Positions 1-8,429 of a stretch of DNA of 64,000 nt are shown here, in pieces (the stretch's first letter is position 1; every line of letters starts with the position of its first letter). The notes beneath the pieces were generated by a model. The model did not search any database. It was not told where the DNA came from and saw only the letters and a program-made list of their open reading frames with translations. The stretch covers positions 87,167 through 151,166 of the forward strand of contig CAZZBM010000002.1 in the NCBI GenBank assembly GCA_964652255.1. Reading direction: 5' to 3'. This stretch comes from CAZZBM01 sp964652255. GTDB taxonomy: Bacteria; Bdellovibrionota; Bacteriovoracia; Bacteriovoracales; CAZZBM01. Position numbers and translations under genes: made by a program.

Positions 1-65
1 TTATCTCTGATTTAGTTTCCACCATAGGAAGTTTAGATATTGTTTTAGGAGAAATTGATCGATGA
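1..65 (+). CDS. nuoD: NADH-quinone oxidoreductase subunit D, 3' end only
   Basis: Only the last 20 codons lie in the window, read in the frame starting at base 3 and ending with TGA at 63-65. They encode a tail matching the conserved NuoD C-terminus (IGSLDIVLGEIDR). NuoD is the 49-kDa-type subunit of the peripheral arm of complex I, lining the quinone site. The stop overlaps the nuoI start in an ATGA, so both are in one operon. The body of the gene lies outside the window. Confidence 0.85.
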   Translation, partial: ISDLVSTIGSLDIVLGEIDR

Positions 66-535
66 GGGATTATCTCAATAATATTTTTGAAACTATTCTG
101 AGTGTGAGTCAAGCTTTAAAAATTACTTTGTCCAAATATTTTCAACCAGAGGTGACGATTTCTTATCCTGAAGAAAGAGATCTTTTGCCTGAACGTTCTA
201 GGATGAGACTTTATAATGATGTAGATAACTGTATTAGTTGTAGTCTTTGTGCCATTTCTTGTCCTGTTCAATGTATTTATATTCAATCAGTTCCTAAAAA
301 AGAAGATGAACCTATTTTAAAAACCACTAATGGAATGCCTATCAAACAAACCTTAACTCAATTTGTGATTGATACCACTCTTTGTTGTTATTGTGGGATT
401 TGTTCTGCTGTTTGTCCTACAGATTGTTTAAATCATACTACAGACTATGAATTTTCACAGTTTACACTTGAGCCTTTTAAATATAATTACTTAGATCCAG
501 AGATTAAAAAATGGAAAAAAAGGTTATATGGCTAG
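62..535 (+). CDS. nuoI: NADH-quinone oxidoreductase subunit I (8Fe ferredoxin-type)
   Basis: This 157-residue protein carries two 4Fe-4S binding motifs: C57-x2-C60-x2-C63-x3-C67-P and C108-x2-C111-x2-C114-x3-C118-P. That is the arrangement of NuoI, which passes electrons from the NADH arm toward quinone in complex I on the cytoplasmic face of the inner membrane. Its length fits the family. The ATG overlaps the nuoD stop (ATGA), and its end overlaps the next gene by 8 bases, so all three are probably co-transcribed. nuoD directly followed by nuoI, with no nuoH or nuoG between, implies the membrane subunits are encoded elsewhere. Confidence 0.95.
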   Translation: MRDYLNNIFETILSVSQALKITLSKYFQPEVTISYPEERDLLPERSRMRLYNDVDNCISCSLCAISCPVQCIYIQSVPKKEDEPILKTTNGMPIKQTLTQFVIDTTLCCYCGICSAVCPTDCLNHTTDYEFSQFTLEPFKYNYLDPEIKKWKKRLYG

Positions 536-854
536 TTTAAAAGATGTTTTTATCAAAGCAGGAATCAAAACTGCAAGGCAAGAGAATGAAAGAAAAAAAC
601 CTTTGACAAAAAAACAAAGTCATCAGGCTTTTAGAAACTTTTGTGAACATTGTCAGCAAATTTGTCCTGATGTGGAGTTATATTTTCATAAGAATAGACT
701 TTTAGGTAATGCTCAGTGGCTTTGTATTAAATGTGCTGATGATTTTTTAGTTCCCGATCTTCTTAGACAAACAGCACAAAGTGAAAGTTCTAGAAAAAAA
801 ATCTTTAGACGTTATGCTGGTGGTCCAATGAAAAAAATTATTCACCCAAAATAA
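528..854 (+). CDS. small protein with two CxxC pairs, unknown function
   Basis: I do not recognise this 108-residue protein. It is basic (many Lys/Arg) and has four clustered cysteines, CEHCQQIC near residue 39 and CIKC near residue 66, a spacing compatible with a zinc ribbon or similar metal site. There is no signal peptide or membrane segment. The start overlaps the end of nuoI by 8 bases, so it is probably the last gene of this complex I segment and could assist cluster assembly; that is only inference from position. Its 3' end overlaps the convergent secF gene by 17 bases. Confidence 0.7.
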   Translation: MASLKDVFIKAGIKTARQENERKKPLTKKQSHQAFRNFCEHCQQICPDVELYFHKNRLLGNAQWLCIKCADDFLVPDLLRQTAQSESSRKKIFRRYAGGPMKKIIHPK

Positions 855-1728
855 GCATTCTTAATTTTTCTAAATAAGGTTTAGTGTAGTAAATAAAAGG
901 AGCTGCTAGAAAAATAGAAGAAAAAGTCCCACCAATAACTCCAAGAGAAATAATGACGAAAAATTCTTTTAAAGATCCTGTGGTCATGATAGCCATGGTG
1001 ATCGTAACAAGAAGAGTGGTAAAAGATGTTAATAGTGTTCTTGAAAGAGTTTGATGAATGGCAGTACTAAGCATATCTCTTAAAGAGAGAGAGGAAGAAG
1101 AGAGTTCTCTAATACGATCAAAAATAATTACAGTGTTATTGACTGAATAACCAATAACAGTGAGAACAGCAGCAAGAGTTTGAAGAGTGAATTCATAGTT
1201 AAGAAGAGCAAAAAAACCAAAAAGAAGAAAAACATCGTGTAGAAGAGCTAAAACAACAGCTGGACCATGAACAAGATCAAATCTTAAAGCGATGTAGATC
1301 ATAATAAAAAAAAGAGCAAAAAACATAGCATTAAAACCAGTCTTTTTAAGAGATTCTCCTGCTTTAGGACCAACAAGATCACTCTTTTCTATAATGACAG
1401 TATCTTTAAAATACTCACTTAATTTTTTTTGAACAGTTTCAGTAAGAGAAGTAATATCTTCTGTAGGAAGTTTAACCATGACATGAAATTTTTCAGGATG
1501 AGAAATTTCTTGAACAAAAACTTCTTCATAATCTTGAGCTAGAAAAGATCTTAATTCTTGTAAAGAATGTTTTTGAGAAAAGGATAAATGAAGTTCTACT
1601 CCACCTGTAAAATCTAAACCATAATGAAGTCCTTTGATTTTAAAAAGAGCAAGGGCTAAAACAAGAAGTAAAAGAGCAAAGGATCCAGAGTAGGGAAAGA
1701 TATTAATAAAATGAAATTTTTTAATCAT
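838..1728 (-). CDS. secF: protein translocase subunit SecF
   Basis: This 296-residue membrane protein has the SecF layout: an N-terminal transmembrane segment, the conserved GLDFTGGVELHLSF stretch at the start of the periplasmic domain, then five membrane segments with the conserved VIGYSVNNTVIIFDRIRE block. With SecD it uses the proton motive force to pull exported proteins through SecYEG. Its ATG overlaps the end of secD (4 bases), and it is the last gene of the queA-tgt-yajC-tatA-secD-secF run. Confidence 0.96.
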   Translation of the reverse strand: MIKKFHFINIFPYSGSFALLLLVLALALFKIKGLHYGLDFTGGVELHLSFSQKHSLQELRSFLAQDYEEVFVQEISHPEKFHVMVKLPTEDITSLTETVQKKLSEYFKDTVIIEKSDLVGPKAGESLKKTGFNAMFFALFFIMIYIALRFDLVHGPAVVLALLHDVFLLFGFFALLNYEFTLQTLAAVLTVIGYSVNNTVIIFDRIRELSSSSLSLRDMLSTAIHQTLSRTLLTSFTTLLVTITMAIMTTGSLKEFFVIISLGVIGGTFSSIFLAAPFIYYTKPYLEKLRMLILGE

Positions 1729-3320
1729 AAAAGTACCTTTTCTTTTTTCAGAAGAATCAATTCAAAAATAACTTTAGAAGCAAAGTAACAAGCATAAATA
1801 TTAATAACAATTCCAGCAATAAGTGTAACAGCAAAACCTTTTAAAGGACCTGTACCAAAAGAAAGAAGAGCTAAACCTGCCATAATAGTCGTGATATTAG
1901 CATCAAAAATCGTCCAAAAACTTTTTTCATAGGCATAATTAAAGGCTTTTTTAAAAGAAGTTCCTGTTTTTAGTTCTTGTTTAATTCTTTCATAAAGAAT
2001 GATATTGGCATCTACTGCCATACCAATAGTTAGAGCTAATCCTGCAATACCTGGTAAAGTAAGAGTGGCTTCTAGTAAAACTAAAATAGCTAAAATAAAA
2101 AGAGCATTAAGAATTAAAGTAAATGTAGCAATGACACCTGCTATCTTGTAATAAAGTATCATAAAAATAAAAACAAAGAGACAAGAAAAAAGAGCAGCTT
2201 TCTTAGCTAATTGAATAGAATCAGAACCTAAACTAGGACCAACAAGACGCTCTTCTTGAAATTCTAATTTTACAGGTAAGGATCCTGCTTTTAAAACTAA
2301 AGCAAGATCTTTTGCTTGTTTTAAAGTCTCTTCATAATCTCCATGGCGACCCATTTCAATCATGGCTTGACCATTAGTAATAGGAGTTCTAAGTCCTGCT
2401 ACAGAAAAAACTTTATCATCTAAAACAATAGCCATTAAACGACCGAGAGATTTTGTAGTCACTTCTGCCATTTTTCTAGCTCCAGAAGTATTAAAGGTTA
2501 AGCTGACATAGGGCATATTAGATTCTGGATTAATACCAATTGCAGCTTGATCTAAATCTTCACCTAGTAAAGAAGCAGGTTCAATGAGATGAGGTTCTAA
2601 GAAATCATTTTTTTTTTCAAAAACTATTTTACTATTTTTTGGAATTTTTCCTTCAAGTTTACTATTAATAAGTTGAATATATTTTGGGTAAGGCAAAGAA
2701 GAACTTTCAACTTGAAGATCATCCACTAGTTTTTTTAGATCTGATTGAACTGTCACTAGATTAAAACTTAGTTGTGCGGTTTGACCAATAAGATTTTTTG
2801 CTCGTTCAATATCTTTAAGTCCAGGAAGAAGAACAACAATTTTATCTTGACCTAAGGAAGTAATTTCAGGCTCAGAAACTCCAAATTGATCAATTCTATT
2901 TCTTAAAATTTCAATAGATCTTTCTAGAGCTGAATCAGCTAATTTTTCTTTATAGATATCTTTCAAAGAAATAATAAGTTCTTGAGATTTTTCTTCTAAT
3001 TTAAAAGTTTGAAGATAATGTTTTGGAAAAGATTCTTTTTTAAGACCCTTTATGATTCCTTTTTGAGTTGAGGGTTCAATGACAATAAAAGGATTTTCTT
3101 TTTTTAATTCTTGTTCTAGTTGAAAAAGATGTTTCTTTAACTCTTCTTGAAAAACTTTTGGAAAATCAATACCTAAAACAAGATAAACTCCTCCTTGAAG
3201 ATCTAAACCTAGTGAAATTTTTTTACCAGGAAGATGAGAGTAAAGACTAGGGAGAAGAAGATAAATAGAACCAGAAATTAGAGAAATTAAAAGTAATAAG
3301 CGTAAATAAAAAGATTTCAT
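1725..3320 (-). CDS. secD: protein translocase subunit SecD
   Basis: The 531-residue protein has an N-terminal membrane helix, the SecD signature LGLDLQGGVYLVLGID after it, a long periplasmic P1 region with the ILRNRIDQFGVSEPEI motif, and a C-terminal six-helix RND-like domain containing GMAVDANIILYERIKQE. It partners SecF in late translocation steps. The start ATG overlaps the stop of tatA in an ATGA, so translation of the two is probably coupled. Length is within the usual range for SecD. Confidence 0.96.
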   Translation of the reverse strand: MKSFYLRLLLLISLISGSIYLLLPSLYSHLPGKKISLGLDLQGGVYLVLGIDFPKVFQEELKKHLFQLEQELKKENPFIVIEPSTQKGIIKGLKKESFPKHYLQTFKLEEKSQELIISLKDIYKEKLADSALERSIEILRNRIDQFGVSEPEITSLGQDKIVVLLPGLKDIERAKNLIGQTAQLSFNLVTVQSDLKKLVDDLQVESSSLPYPKYIQLINSKLEGKIPKNSKIVFEKKNDFLEPHLIEPASLLGEDLDQAAIGINPESNMPYVSLTFNTSGARKMAEVTTKSLGRLMAIVLDDKVFSVAGLRTPITNGQAMIEMGRHGDYEETLKQAKDLALVLKAGSLPVKLEFQEERLVGPSLGSDSIQLAKKAALFSCLFVFIFMILYYKIAGVIATFTLILNALFILAILVLLEATLTLPGIAGLALTIGMAVDANIILYERIKQELKTGTSFKKAFNYAYEKSFWTIFDANITTIMAGLALLSFGTGPLKGFAVTLIAGIVINIYACYFASKVIFELILLKKEKVLL

Positions 3321-3481
3321 GAATGATCATCCTTTTTTTCATCCTCTCCTCTCATGGCTTTTTGAAACTCTCTTACTCCTTTGCCTAAAGAGTGAGCTAG
3401 TTCTGGAAGCCTTTTAGGACCTAAAATAATTAAAGCTAAAATTAAAATAAAAAGAATTTCACCAACACCTAATCCAAACAT
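3317..3481 (-). CDS. tatA: Sec-independent translocase protein TatA
   Basis: A 54-residue open frame shows the full TatA layout: a short periplasmic N-terminus, one membrane helix (residues about 6-20), the hinge LGPKRLPELA, then an amphipathic helix and a short charged tail rich in Asp/Glu/Lys. TatA oligomers form the path for folded twin-arginine substrates. The gene sits between yajC (one base after its stop) and secD (4-base ATGA overlap), an intimate coupling of Tat and Sec components. No tatB or tatC is visible here, so this may act with a TatC encoded elsewhere. It is short for TatA but complete. Confidence 0.9.
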   Translation of the reverse strand: MFGLGVGEILFILILALIILGPKRLPELAHSLGKGVREFQKAMRGEDEKKDDHS

Positions 3482-3482
3482 G

Positions 3483-3782
3483 TTAAATTCTCCTTTCTAA
3501 AATTTGTCCTTTTAAAATTTTAACCTGAGTTTCAGGAGCAATTTCTAAAGAACAAGATTGTTCATCTAAAGATGTAATTTTACCAAATAATCCAAATTTA
3601 GTTAACACTTGATCTCCAACTTTAAGTTCAGATTGAAGTTTTTTTTCTTGTTCTATTTTTTTTCTTTGTGGCTTAATGGTAAAAAAGTAAAAAATTACAG
3701 CAATTCCACCATAAAGAAGGAGATATCCCCACATGGGTGGGTTTGTTTTAATTTGTTCTTGTGCCCATAATAATTGTATCAT
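3483..3782 (-). CDS. yajC: preprotein translocase accessory subunit YajC
   Basis: This 99-residue protein has a single membrane helix (about residues 18-36), the YajC signature FYFFTIKPQRKKIEQ just after it, and the conserved cytoplasmic stretch LKVGDQVLTKFGLFGKI. YajC associates with SecDF in the holotranslocon. Its start overlaps the end of tgt by 4 bases and its stop lies one base before tatA. The tgt-yajC-secD order is the common bacterial arrangement, apart from the inserted tatA. Confidence 0.95.
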   Translation of the reverse strand: MIQLLWAQEQIKTNPPMWGYLLLYGGIAVIFYFFTIKPQRKKIEQEKKLQSELKVGDQVLTKFGLFGKITSLDEQSCSLEIAPETQVKILKGQILERRI

Positions 3783-4888
3783 TGATCACCTCGTGAATAA
3801 TTATTTTTAAATTGTTTATAAAATACATCAAAAGTTTCTTCCAGTATAGATCTTCTTGCATTTTTCACTAAAGATAAATAAAAATATAAATTATGATAAG
3901 TTGCAAGACTCATGGCTAAAGGTTCGTTCATCATAAATAAGTGTCTTAAATAAGCTTTATGATACCTTTGACACACAAAACAAGAACAATTCTGATCAAT
4001 AGGAGTAGCATCTTGTTTAAATCTTTCTCTTTTTAAAGCAAGAGGACCAAATTGAGTAAAAACTTGTCCATTTCTAGCATTTCTTGTGGGAAGAACGCAG
4101 TCAAAAAGATCAATACCCAAAGCAATGTTTTCTAAAAGATCTAAAGGTTTACCTACTCCCATAAGATATCTTGGTTTCTCTTCTGGCATCAAAGGTAAAA
4201 ATTGATCGCAAAGATCATACATTTCTTCATTGCTCTCTCCTACAGCAAGACCTCCAACAGCAAGACCTGGAAAGTTGAGTTCTTCTAATTGGGCTAAATG
4301 TTGTTTTCTTAAAGAGAGATTGAGCCCTCCTTGAACAATTCCAAAGAGAAGTTGATGAGGATGAAGGGGGTAATCTTGACAGCGTTTTGCCCACTGAGTG
4401 GAAAGATGAATGGAGTATTCAAGATCTTTGTCACTAGCAGGTAAAGAAGGGAAATAATCAAAACACATGACAATATCACTATTGAGACTTTTTTGAATTT
4501 CCATGGAAAGCTCTGGAGTGAAAAAAAATTTTTTTCCATCAAGATGAGAAGAAAAATACACTCCCTCGGTGGTTATTTTTTGTCTTAAATTTTTCAAAGA
4601 AAATAATTGAAATCCACCTGAATCAGTTAAAATAGGTTTATTCCAAGAGATAAACTCATGGAGTCCTTTAAAAGATTCAATTTCTTTATGTCCTGGTCTT
4701 AAAAAAAGATGATAAGTGTTGCCTAGAATAATTTCAGCACCAAGATGTTCTAATTGTTCTTGAGTTAAGCCTTTGACTGAGCCTTTGGTACCTACAGGCA
4801 TAAACATAGGAGTATGAATAAGACCATGAGCTGTTTTTAAAATTCCTGCCCTAGCTTTTTTATATTTTTTAATCAATTGAAATGTCAT
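3779..4888 (-). CDS. tgt: queuine tRNA-ribosyltransferase (TGT)
   Basis: TGT exchanges guanine 34 of GUN-anticodon tRNAs for the queuosine precursor preQ1. Visible motifs are the nucleophile region DSGGFQLFSL, GIVQGG, the second catalytic segment LFDCVLPTRNARNGQ, and the zinc site CSCFVC followed by H in RHLF. I chose the ATG at 4888 (MTFQLIKKYKKARAG), which matches the family N-terminus and gives 369 residues; an upstream ATG at 4918 would add ten residues deep inside queA. The gene overlaps queA by 20 bases and yajC by 4. Confidence 0.95.
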   Translation of the reverse strand: MTFQLIKKYKKARAGILKTAHGLIHTPMFMPVGTKGSVKGLTQEQLEHLGAEIILGNTYHLFLRPGHKEIESFKGLHEFISWNKPILTDSGGFQLFSLKNLRQKITTEGVYFSSHLDGKKFFFTPELSMEIQKSLNSDIVMCFDYFPSLPASDKDLEYSIHLSTQWAKRCQDYPLHPHQLLFGIVQGGLNLSLRKQHLAQLEELNFPGLAVGGLAVGESNEEMYDLCDQFLPLMPEEKPRYLMGVGKPLDLLENIALGIDLFDCVLPTRNARNGQVFTQFGPLALKRERFKQDATPIDQNCSCFVCQRYHKAYLRHLFMMNEPLAMSLATYHNLYFYLSLVKNARRSILEETFDVFYKQFKNNYSRGDQ

Positions 4889-5861
4889 CTTCAAACTCAC
4901 ATAACATAGCATCTCCATAGGAGTAAAAAGAGTAGTTATTTTTTATAGCTTCTTCATAAAGAGCAAGAGTTTTTTTTCTTCCTAAAAAAGAAGCTACTAA
5001 AAGTAGAAGAGTTGTTTTGGGTAAGTGAAAATTTGTTAAAAGATATCGAACAAATTTTGGACGATGATAAGGATGAAAATAAATATTAGTTTTTTCCCAA
5101 GAATTTGTTTTTAAGTTTTTGAAAAAAGATTCAACAACTCTTAAACTTGTGGTGCCAACACAGAGAATAGGTCCCTTATGATTTTTTAAGATTTCTCCCT
5201 CTTCTTGTTGAACATAATAAGATTCTTCGTGCATTTGATGATCAAGATAGGAAGAAGTTTTAACGGGTAGAAAAGTGCCAAGACCGACATGAAGTGTGAC
5301 AAAAATAGTGGGATAATTTTTTTGAATTTCTGCTAAAAAACTTTTAGAAAAATGGAGACCTGCCGTAGGAGCTGCTAAAGATCCTGGAATTTTAGCAAAA
5401 ATTGTTTGATAAAATTCGTAATCATCACTGGTGACTTTTCTTTTAATATAAGGTGGAAGAGGAAGTTCTAGATATTGAAAAACTTTTTCTGGAATTTTAA
5501 AATAAAAAAATTCTTCTTCTTGCTTAATAATTTCTATTTTTTCATTTTGTACTGAAAGAAAAAAAGGAAAATTTTTTTTTCCTCTGATTTTTAAAAAACC
5601 TTTCCAGAGATCATTTTTTTTTTCTATTAAAAAAATTTCTCCTTGAGCTCCTGTTTCTTTTTGGACAGTTAACTTTCTGGGAATCACCATAGAGTTATTA
5701 AAAACAAAAAGAGTATTTTTAGGGATATAATCTAAAAGTTTTTTAAAAGTAGTATGTGCACCCTTAGAGGTCAATAATCTTGATGCATCTCTAGTTCTTG
5801 GTTGAAGAGCAATAAGCTTCTTAGGTAAATAATAATCATAGTCTTTAAGATTAGTACTCAT
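4869..5861 (-). CDS. queA: S-adenosylmethionine:tRNA ribosyltransferase-isomerase
   Basis: QueA moves the ribosyl part of SAM onto preQ1-modified tRNA to form epoxyqueuosine. The 330-residue protein shows the N-terminal YYLPKKLIALQPRTRDASRL block and the signature SLAAPTAGLHFS near the centre, plus the later HVGLGTFLPV and GTTSLRVVES blocks. It precedes tgt, the enzyme acting immediately before it in the pathway, with a 20-base overlap. Other queuosine genes are not in the window. Confidence 0.95.
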   Translation of the reverse strand: MSTNLKDYDYYLPKKLIALQPRTRDASRLLTSKGAHTTFKKLLDYIPKNTLFVFNNSMVIPRKLTVQKETGAQGEIFLIEKKNDLWKGFLKIRGKKNFPFFLSVQNEKIEIIKQEEEFFYFKIPEKVFQYLELPLPPYIKRKVTSDDYEFYQTIFAKIPGSLAAPTAGLHFSKSFLAEIQKNYPTIFVTLHVGLGTFLPVKTSSYLDHQMHEESYYVQQEEGEILKNHKGPILCVGTTSLRVVESFFKNLKTNSWEKTNIYFHPYHRPKFVRYLLTNFHLPKTTLLLLVASFLGRKKTLALYEEAIKNNYSFYSYGDAMLCEFEDDISID

Positions 5862-5864
5862 AAG

Positions 5865-6422
5865 TTAAGGTGAGGATTGTTTCTTATTAGGGTGAGATTT
5901 AGGTTTAATAGCCAAGGTAGATTTTTGAGTGGGAAGAGGTTTTTTTGTTAAAAGAGTATCCATCTTTTGAGCTTCAGAAGAAAAGATTTGAAGCATTAAG
6001 GGAAGTTTTTCTTTTTCAGCAAAAGCAATTTCTTTTTTAAGGATAAACTGTGGAATTCCTGATTTAAATTTCACTTTAGCTTCATAGTGAGCTTGATTAT
6101 CAATAATTTTCCAATAACCTTCATTTTTATCAAATAGTTGATTAGAAGAATTATTTGTTAATTTCCAATGAATTTCTTTTTTTTTAGGGTCTTCTTTTAA
6201 AGAAAGAGTATAAGTATAGGTGAGAGTCCAAAAAGGATTTACCGTATAAGTGACTTCTTTTTCATGAGGAGTAATATTTTTAACAACAACTTTTTTGACA
6301 TCTTTTTTTAAGATTTCTTGTTGAGCAAAAAAAGTAGGATATTTTTCATATTGAGTTAAGACACTGAAAAAAGATTCAGGGCTTGTAGATAGAGTATAAA
6401 TTTTAGCTATTTCAAAAATCAT
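5865..6422 (-). CDS. SRPBCC/START-like (COQ10-type) protein, probable
   Basis: The 185-residue protein begins with a pattern typical of ligand-binding SRPBCC proteins (hydrophobic strand, then SPESFFSVLTQYEKYPTF), followed by alternating beta-strand-like segments with aromatic residues (NPFWTLTYTYTLSL) and a C-terminal helix. The last 35 residues are a Lys/Pro/Ser-rich tail that looks disordered. There is no signal peptide. Such proteins bind hydrophobic ligands or aid polyketide/ubiquinone pathways; which ligand cannot be told from sequence. It lies three bases upstream of queA on the same strand. The family call rests on pattern only. Confidence 0.65.
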   Translation of the reverse strand: MIFEIAKIYTLSTSPESFFSVLTQYEKYPTFFAQQEILKKDVKKVVVKNITPHEKEVTYTVNPFWTLTYTYTLSLKEDPKKKEIHWKLTNNSSNQLFDKNEGYWKIIDNQAHYEAKVKFKSGIPQFILKKEIAFAEKEKLPLMLQIFSSEAQKMDTLLTKKPLPTQKSTLAIKPKSHPNKKQSSP

Positions 6423-6464
6423 CCTTCTTTACAATTAAAGGCTTTATTTTTTATAGTCAAGAAT

Positions 6465-7061
6465 ATGCATAAATTATCCATACCTGATTATTTAAGTCTT
6501 TTAAGATTAGTCCTTTCTTTTATTGTTTTTATCTTTATTATTTTTTTTAAAATTTTCAATCATCCTACCATTCTTTTTATAGCTAATATTATTTTTATTA
6601 TAGTTGCTATAACAGATTATTTTGATGGATATTTTGCTAAAAAATATGGACAATCTTCACCTTATGGAAGATTTTTAGATTATATATCTGATAAATTTTT
6701 AGTTAATTTAACTTTTTTAGCTTTAATTTATGTTGATAAAATTTATCTTTTTATTCCAGTCCTCTTTTTATTAAGAGATTATTATACTCTTATTCTTAGA
6801 AATTTTTTTAAAGAGTATTATACTTCTTTTCAAACCCAAGATCTTAAATTTTTTGGTTTTAATTTAAAATTTTTTCAAGGAATAAAGTACGGTGCTCTTG
6901 CTTGCATCATGTATTCTTATGAAAAACTTTTCTTTTTACCAGGTTGGCTTGTTATAGGAATAGGTTATATGTTAGCTTTATTAGCTTTAGCGGGAACCCT
7001 TTATCTTACCTATCAAGAAAGTGATTTAATTTTTAAAAAAGCTTTTAAAAGTGATCATTAA
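6465..7061 (+). CDS. CDP-alcohol phosphatidyltransferase (PgsA-like)
   Basis: This 198-residue integral membrane protein contains the CDP-alcohol phosphotransferase signature, read as DG-x2-AK-x8-G-x3-D-x3-D around residues 54-76 (DYFDGYFAKKYG then GRFLDYISD). The usual Arg of the DGxxAR box is Lys here. Four to five membrane segments flank it. The most likely role is phosphatidylglycerophosphate synthesis from CDP-diacylglycerol and glycerol-3-phosphate at the inner membrane, but phosphatidylserine or other head-group synthases share the motif. Its 3' end overlaps the convergent gene at 7058 by 4 bases. Confidence 0.85.
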   Translation: MHKLSIPDYLSLLRLVLSFIVFIFIIFFKIFNHPTILFIANIIFIIVAITDYFDGYFAKKYGQSSPYGRFLDYISDKFLVNLTFLALIYVDKIYLFIPVLFLLRDYYTLILRNFFKEYYTSFQTQDLKFFGFNLKFFQGIKYGALACIMYSYEKLFFLPGWLVIGIGYMLALLALAGTLYLTYQESDLIFKKAFKSDH

Positions 7062-7477
7062 TATCGTTCAACTTGTTTGCCAGAAGATTTTCTTTGAGTG
7101 GGTTCTTTTTTGGTATTAGTTAAGGTGTAAGTTGTATCAGCAGAACAAGCAGAAAATATTTTAGTAGGATTTTCAGTTTTTAAGCATACTGTGGCTGGAC
7201 AAAAAACTGTGATAGCAATTTGAGGACCACAGGTTTTTTTTATGAAACATAAATTAGAGCCTTTTTCACAAGGACTTTTTATGTAATTCATTTCTTCTTG
7301 ACAAGAAGTTCCTTCTACAGAAACTGCTTGAGCAGTAAGGTTTTCTTCTGAAGGAGCCATTTTTGCTTCAACTACATCAGATATAATTTCTCTTGGAAAT
7401 TCTTCTAATTTTTCAAGAGTTGCTTTTTGGAATCCTTTTATCAATAAATTAGCATAAATAAAAACAAGAAAGAACAT
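7058..7477 (-). CDS. exported Cys-rich protein, module gene A (copy 1)
   Basis: The protein is 139 residues of unknown function. The first 15 residues (MFFLVFIYANLLIKG) form a hydrophobic segment without a basic n-region, probably a short signal peptide or anchor. The C-terminal half holds eight cysteines in a pattern repeated in the paralogue at 8430-8915: C..NYIKSPC..LCFIKKTCGP..FCPATVC....AC. This suggests a disulfide-bonded periplasmic or secreted domain. It is the last gene of the minus-strand operon and overlaps gene B (copy 1) by one base. No known family was recognised. Confidence 0.75.
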   Translation of the reverse strand: MFFLVFIYANLLIKGFQKATLEKLEEFPREIISDVVEAKMAPSEENLTAQAVSVEGTSCQEEMNYIKSPCEKGSNLCFIKKTCGPQIAITVFCPATVCLKTENPTKIFSACSADTTYTLTNTKKEPTQRKSSGKQVERY

Positions 7478-8013
7478 TAAGCGGTTCCTTTTTTAAAACA
7501 AGACTCTATTTTTTGTTTAGGACAGAAAGTATTAAAAACAATACCATCTCTATGCTCAGTAATATAATGAAAAGAGCATGAACCATTGCTAAAAGTTTCT
7601 GTTTTTGAAAAATTTTCTATTGGAATATAATCTTGAGTTGTTATGGGTGTAGTCTTATTTTTATTTTGATCACCAGGATTTAAAGCTAAAGAAGTTGAAT
7701 TTATAGGCTCTGGTTTTAAGGCATCATTAATTTTTTTTGTTAATGCTGTTTTTTTAAAAGCATAATAAACACCTGTAGAAACTAAACCTATAGCTGCTCC
7801 AACAACCCATGCAGGAGCGCTTACCCCTAAAGCAGCTATCCCTGCTCCTATAAGAGCTGTCGTTGCAATTTCTACTCCAACTCCAGCTATAAAATCTAAA
7901 CCACTCTCAATATAACCCTGAGAGGCAGCTTTTTCTATATTGTTTTTGACGAAGTCTCCTCTTGAGATAGAGGATATGGAAGAATAAAGAAGATGACTTA
8001 TAAATAAAATCAT
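7477..8013 (-). CDS. exported Gly-rich hydrophobic protein, module gene B (copy 1)
   Basis: The 178-residue protein begins with a short hydrophobic segment (MILFISHLLYSSISS). Residues about 42-88 are a long Gly/Ala-rich hydrophobic stretch (ATTALIGAGIAALGVSAP, then WVVGAAIGLVSTGVYYAF), able to form two helices in a hairpin. A polar linker and a C-terminal Cys domain (SNGSCSFHYIT..FNTFCP..ESCF) follow. The same architecture and C-terminal pattern recur in the paralogue at 8912-9463. Glycine-zipper hairpins of this kind occur in pore-forming and membrane-inserting proteins, but function here is unknown. The ATG overlaps the stop of gene C by 4 bases. Confidence 0.75.
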   Translation of the reverse strand: MILFISHLLYSSISSISRGDFVKNNIEKAASQGYIESGLDFIAGVGVEIATTALIGAGIAALGVSAPAWVVGAAIGLVSTGVYYAFKKTALTKKINDALKPEPINSTSLALNPGDQNKNKTTPITTQDYIPIENFSKTETFSNGSCSFHYITEHRDGIVFNTFCPKQKIESCFKKGTA

Positions 8014-8159
8014 TTTTTTTCTTTACACACAGTGATTTTTACAGACTGAGGAGTTCTTAGATGATATTCTTTACAGTTATTTTGCACCCTAGTTATTTTA
8101 ACGACCTCTCCTGTGATAGAAGAAGAGAGGATTGTAGGGAAAATAAAAAATATAAACAT
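8010..8159 (-). CDS. small exported protein, module gene C (copy 1)
   Basis: The open frame encodes 49 residues: a hydrophobic start (MFIFFIFPTILSSSITG), then a short domain ending in SVKITVCKEKK. It resembles the 63-residue protein at 8205-8396 at both ends (FPxIxxSSxTGxxxKI at the start and S/PVxIxxCxxKK at the end), which argues that both are real genes. It contains two Cys that could pair. Its stop overlaps the start of gene B (ATGA), indicating translational coupling. Confidence 0.68.
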   Translation of the reverse strand: MFIFFIFPTILSSSITGEVVKITRVQNNCKEYHLRTPQSVKITVCKEKK

Positions 8160-8204
8160 TCTATTGTTTATTTTCTCAAAAAAAAAATAGAAATCAAGAA
8201 AATT

Positions 8205-8396
8205 TTATAAATTGAGATTTTTTTTATGACACATTTTTATAGTCACAGGCTTAGAAATTGAACTAAGTGTTCTTAAAGATGGTTTTTCTATAGTAAAATA
8301 ACGACAATAAGGCATAGTAGAATCTTTTTCAATTTTAGCAAGGGGACCTGTCACAGAAGAAGTAATTATTAAAGGAAATAAATAGAAAAACAACAT
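8205..8396 (-). CDS. small exported protein, module gene C (copy 2)
   Basis: A 63-residue protein with a hydrophobic leader (MLFFYLFPLIITSSVTG) and a short tail domain with two Cys (YCRYF and IKMCHKK). It is the paralogue of the 49-residue protein at 8010-8159, with a longer middle. It lies between the two A/B pairs, on the minus strand, 45 bases upstream of copy 1. Nothing in public families was recognised; by context it belongs to the same exported module. Confidence 0.65.
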   Translation of the reverse strand: MLFFYLFPLIITSSVTGPLAKIEKDSTMPYCRYFTIEKPSLRTLSSISKPVTIKMCHKKNLNL

Positions 8397-8397
8397 C

Positions 8398-8428
8398 TTA
8401 TTTTTATTCTAACGAAGAATAAAAATAA
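8398..8428 (-). terminator. 13-bp inverted repeat between module genes A (copy 2) and C (copy 2)
   Basis: A perfect inverted repeat has arms at 8398-8410 and 8416-8428 and a 5-base loop. It lies exactly between the stop of the gene at 8430 and the start of the gene at 8396. The stem is almost all A/T and no U-run follows, so it is a weak terminator at best. It could be a partial terminator or mRNA-stabilising stem that sets different levels for the genes before and after it. Confidence 0.4.
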
Positions 8429-8429
8429 A

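Noticed and set aside
4309..4542. Hydrophobic minus-strand frame inside tgt
   Set aside because: Lies wholly within the well-supported tgt gene in another frame.
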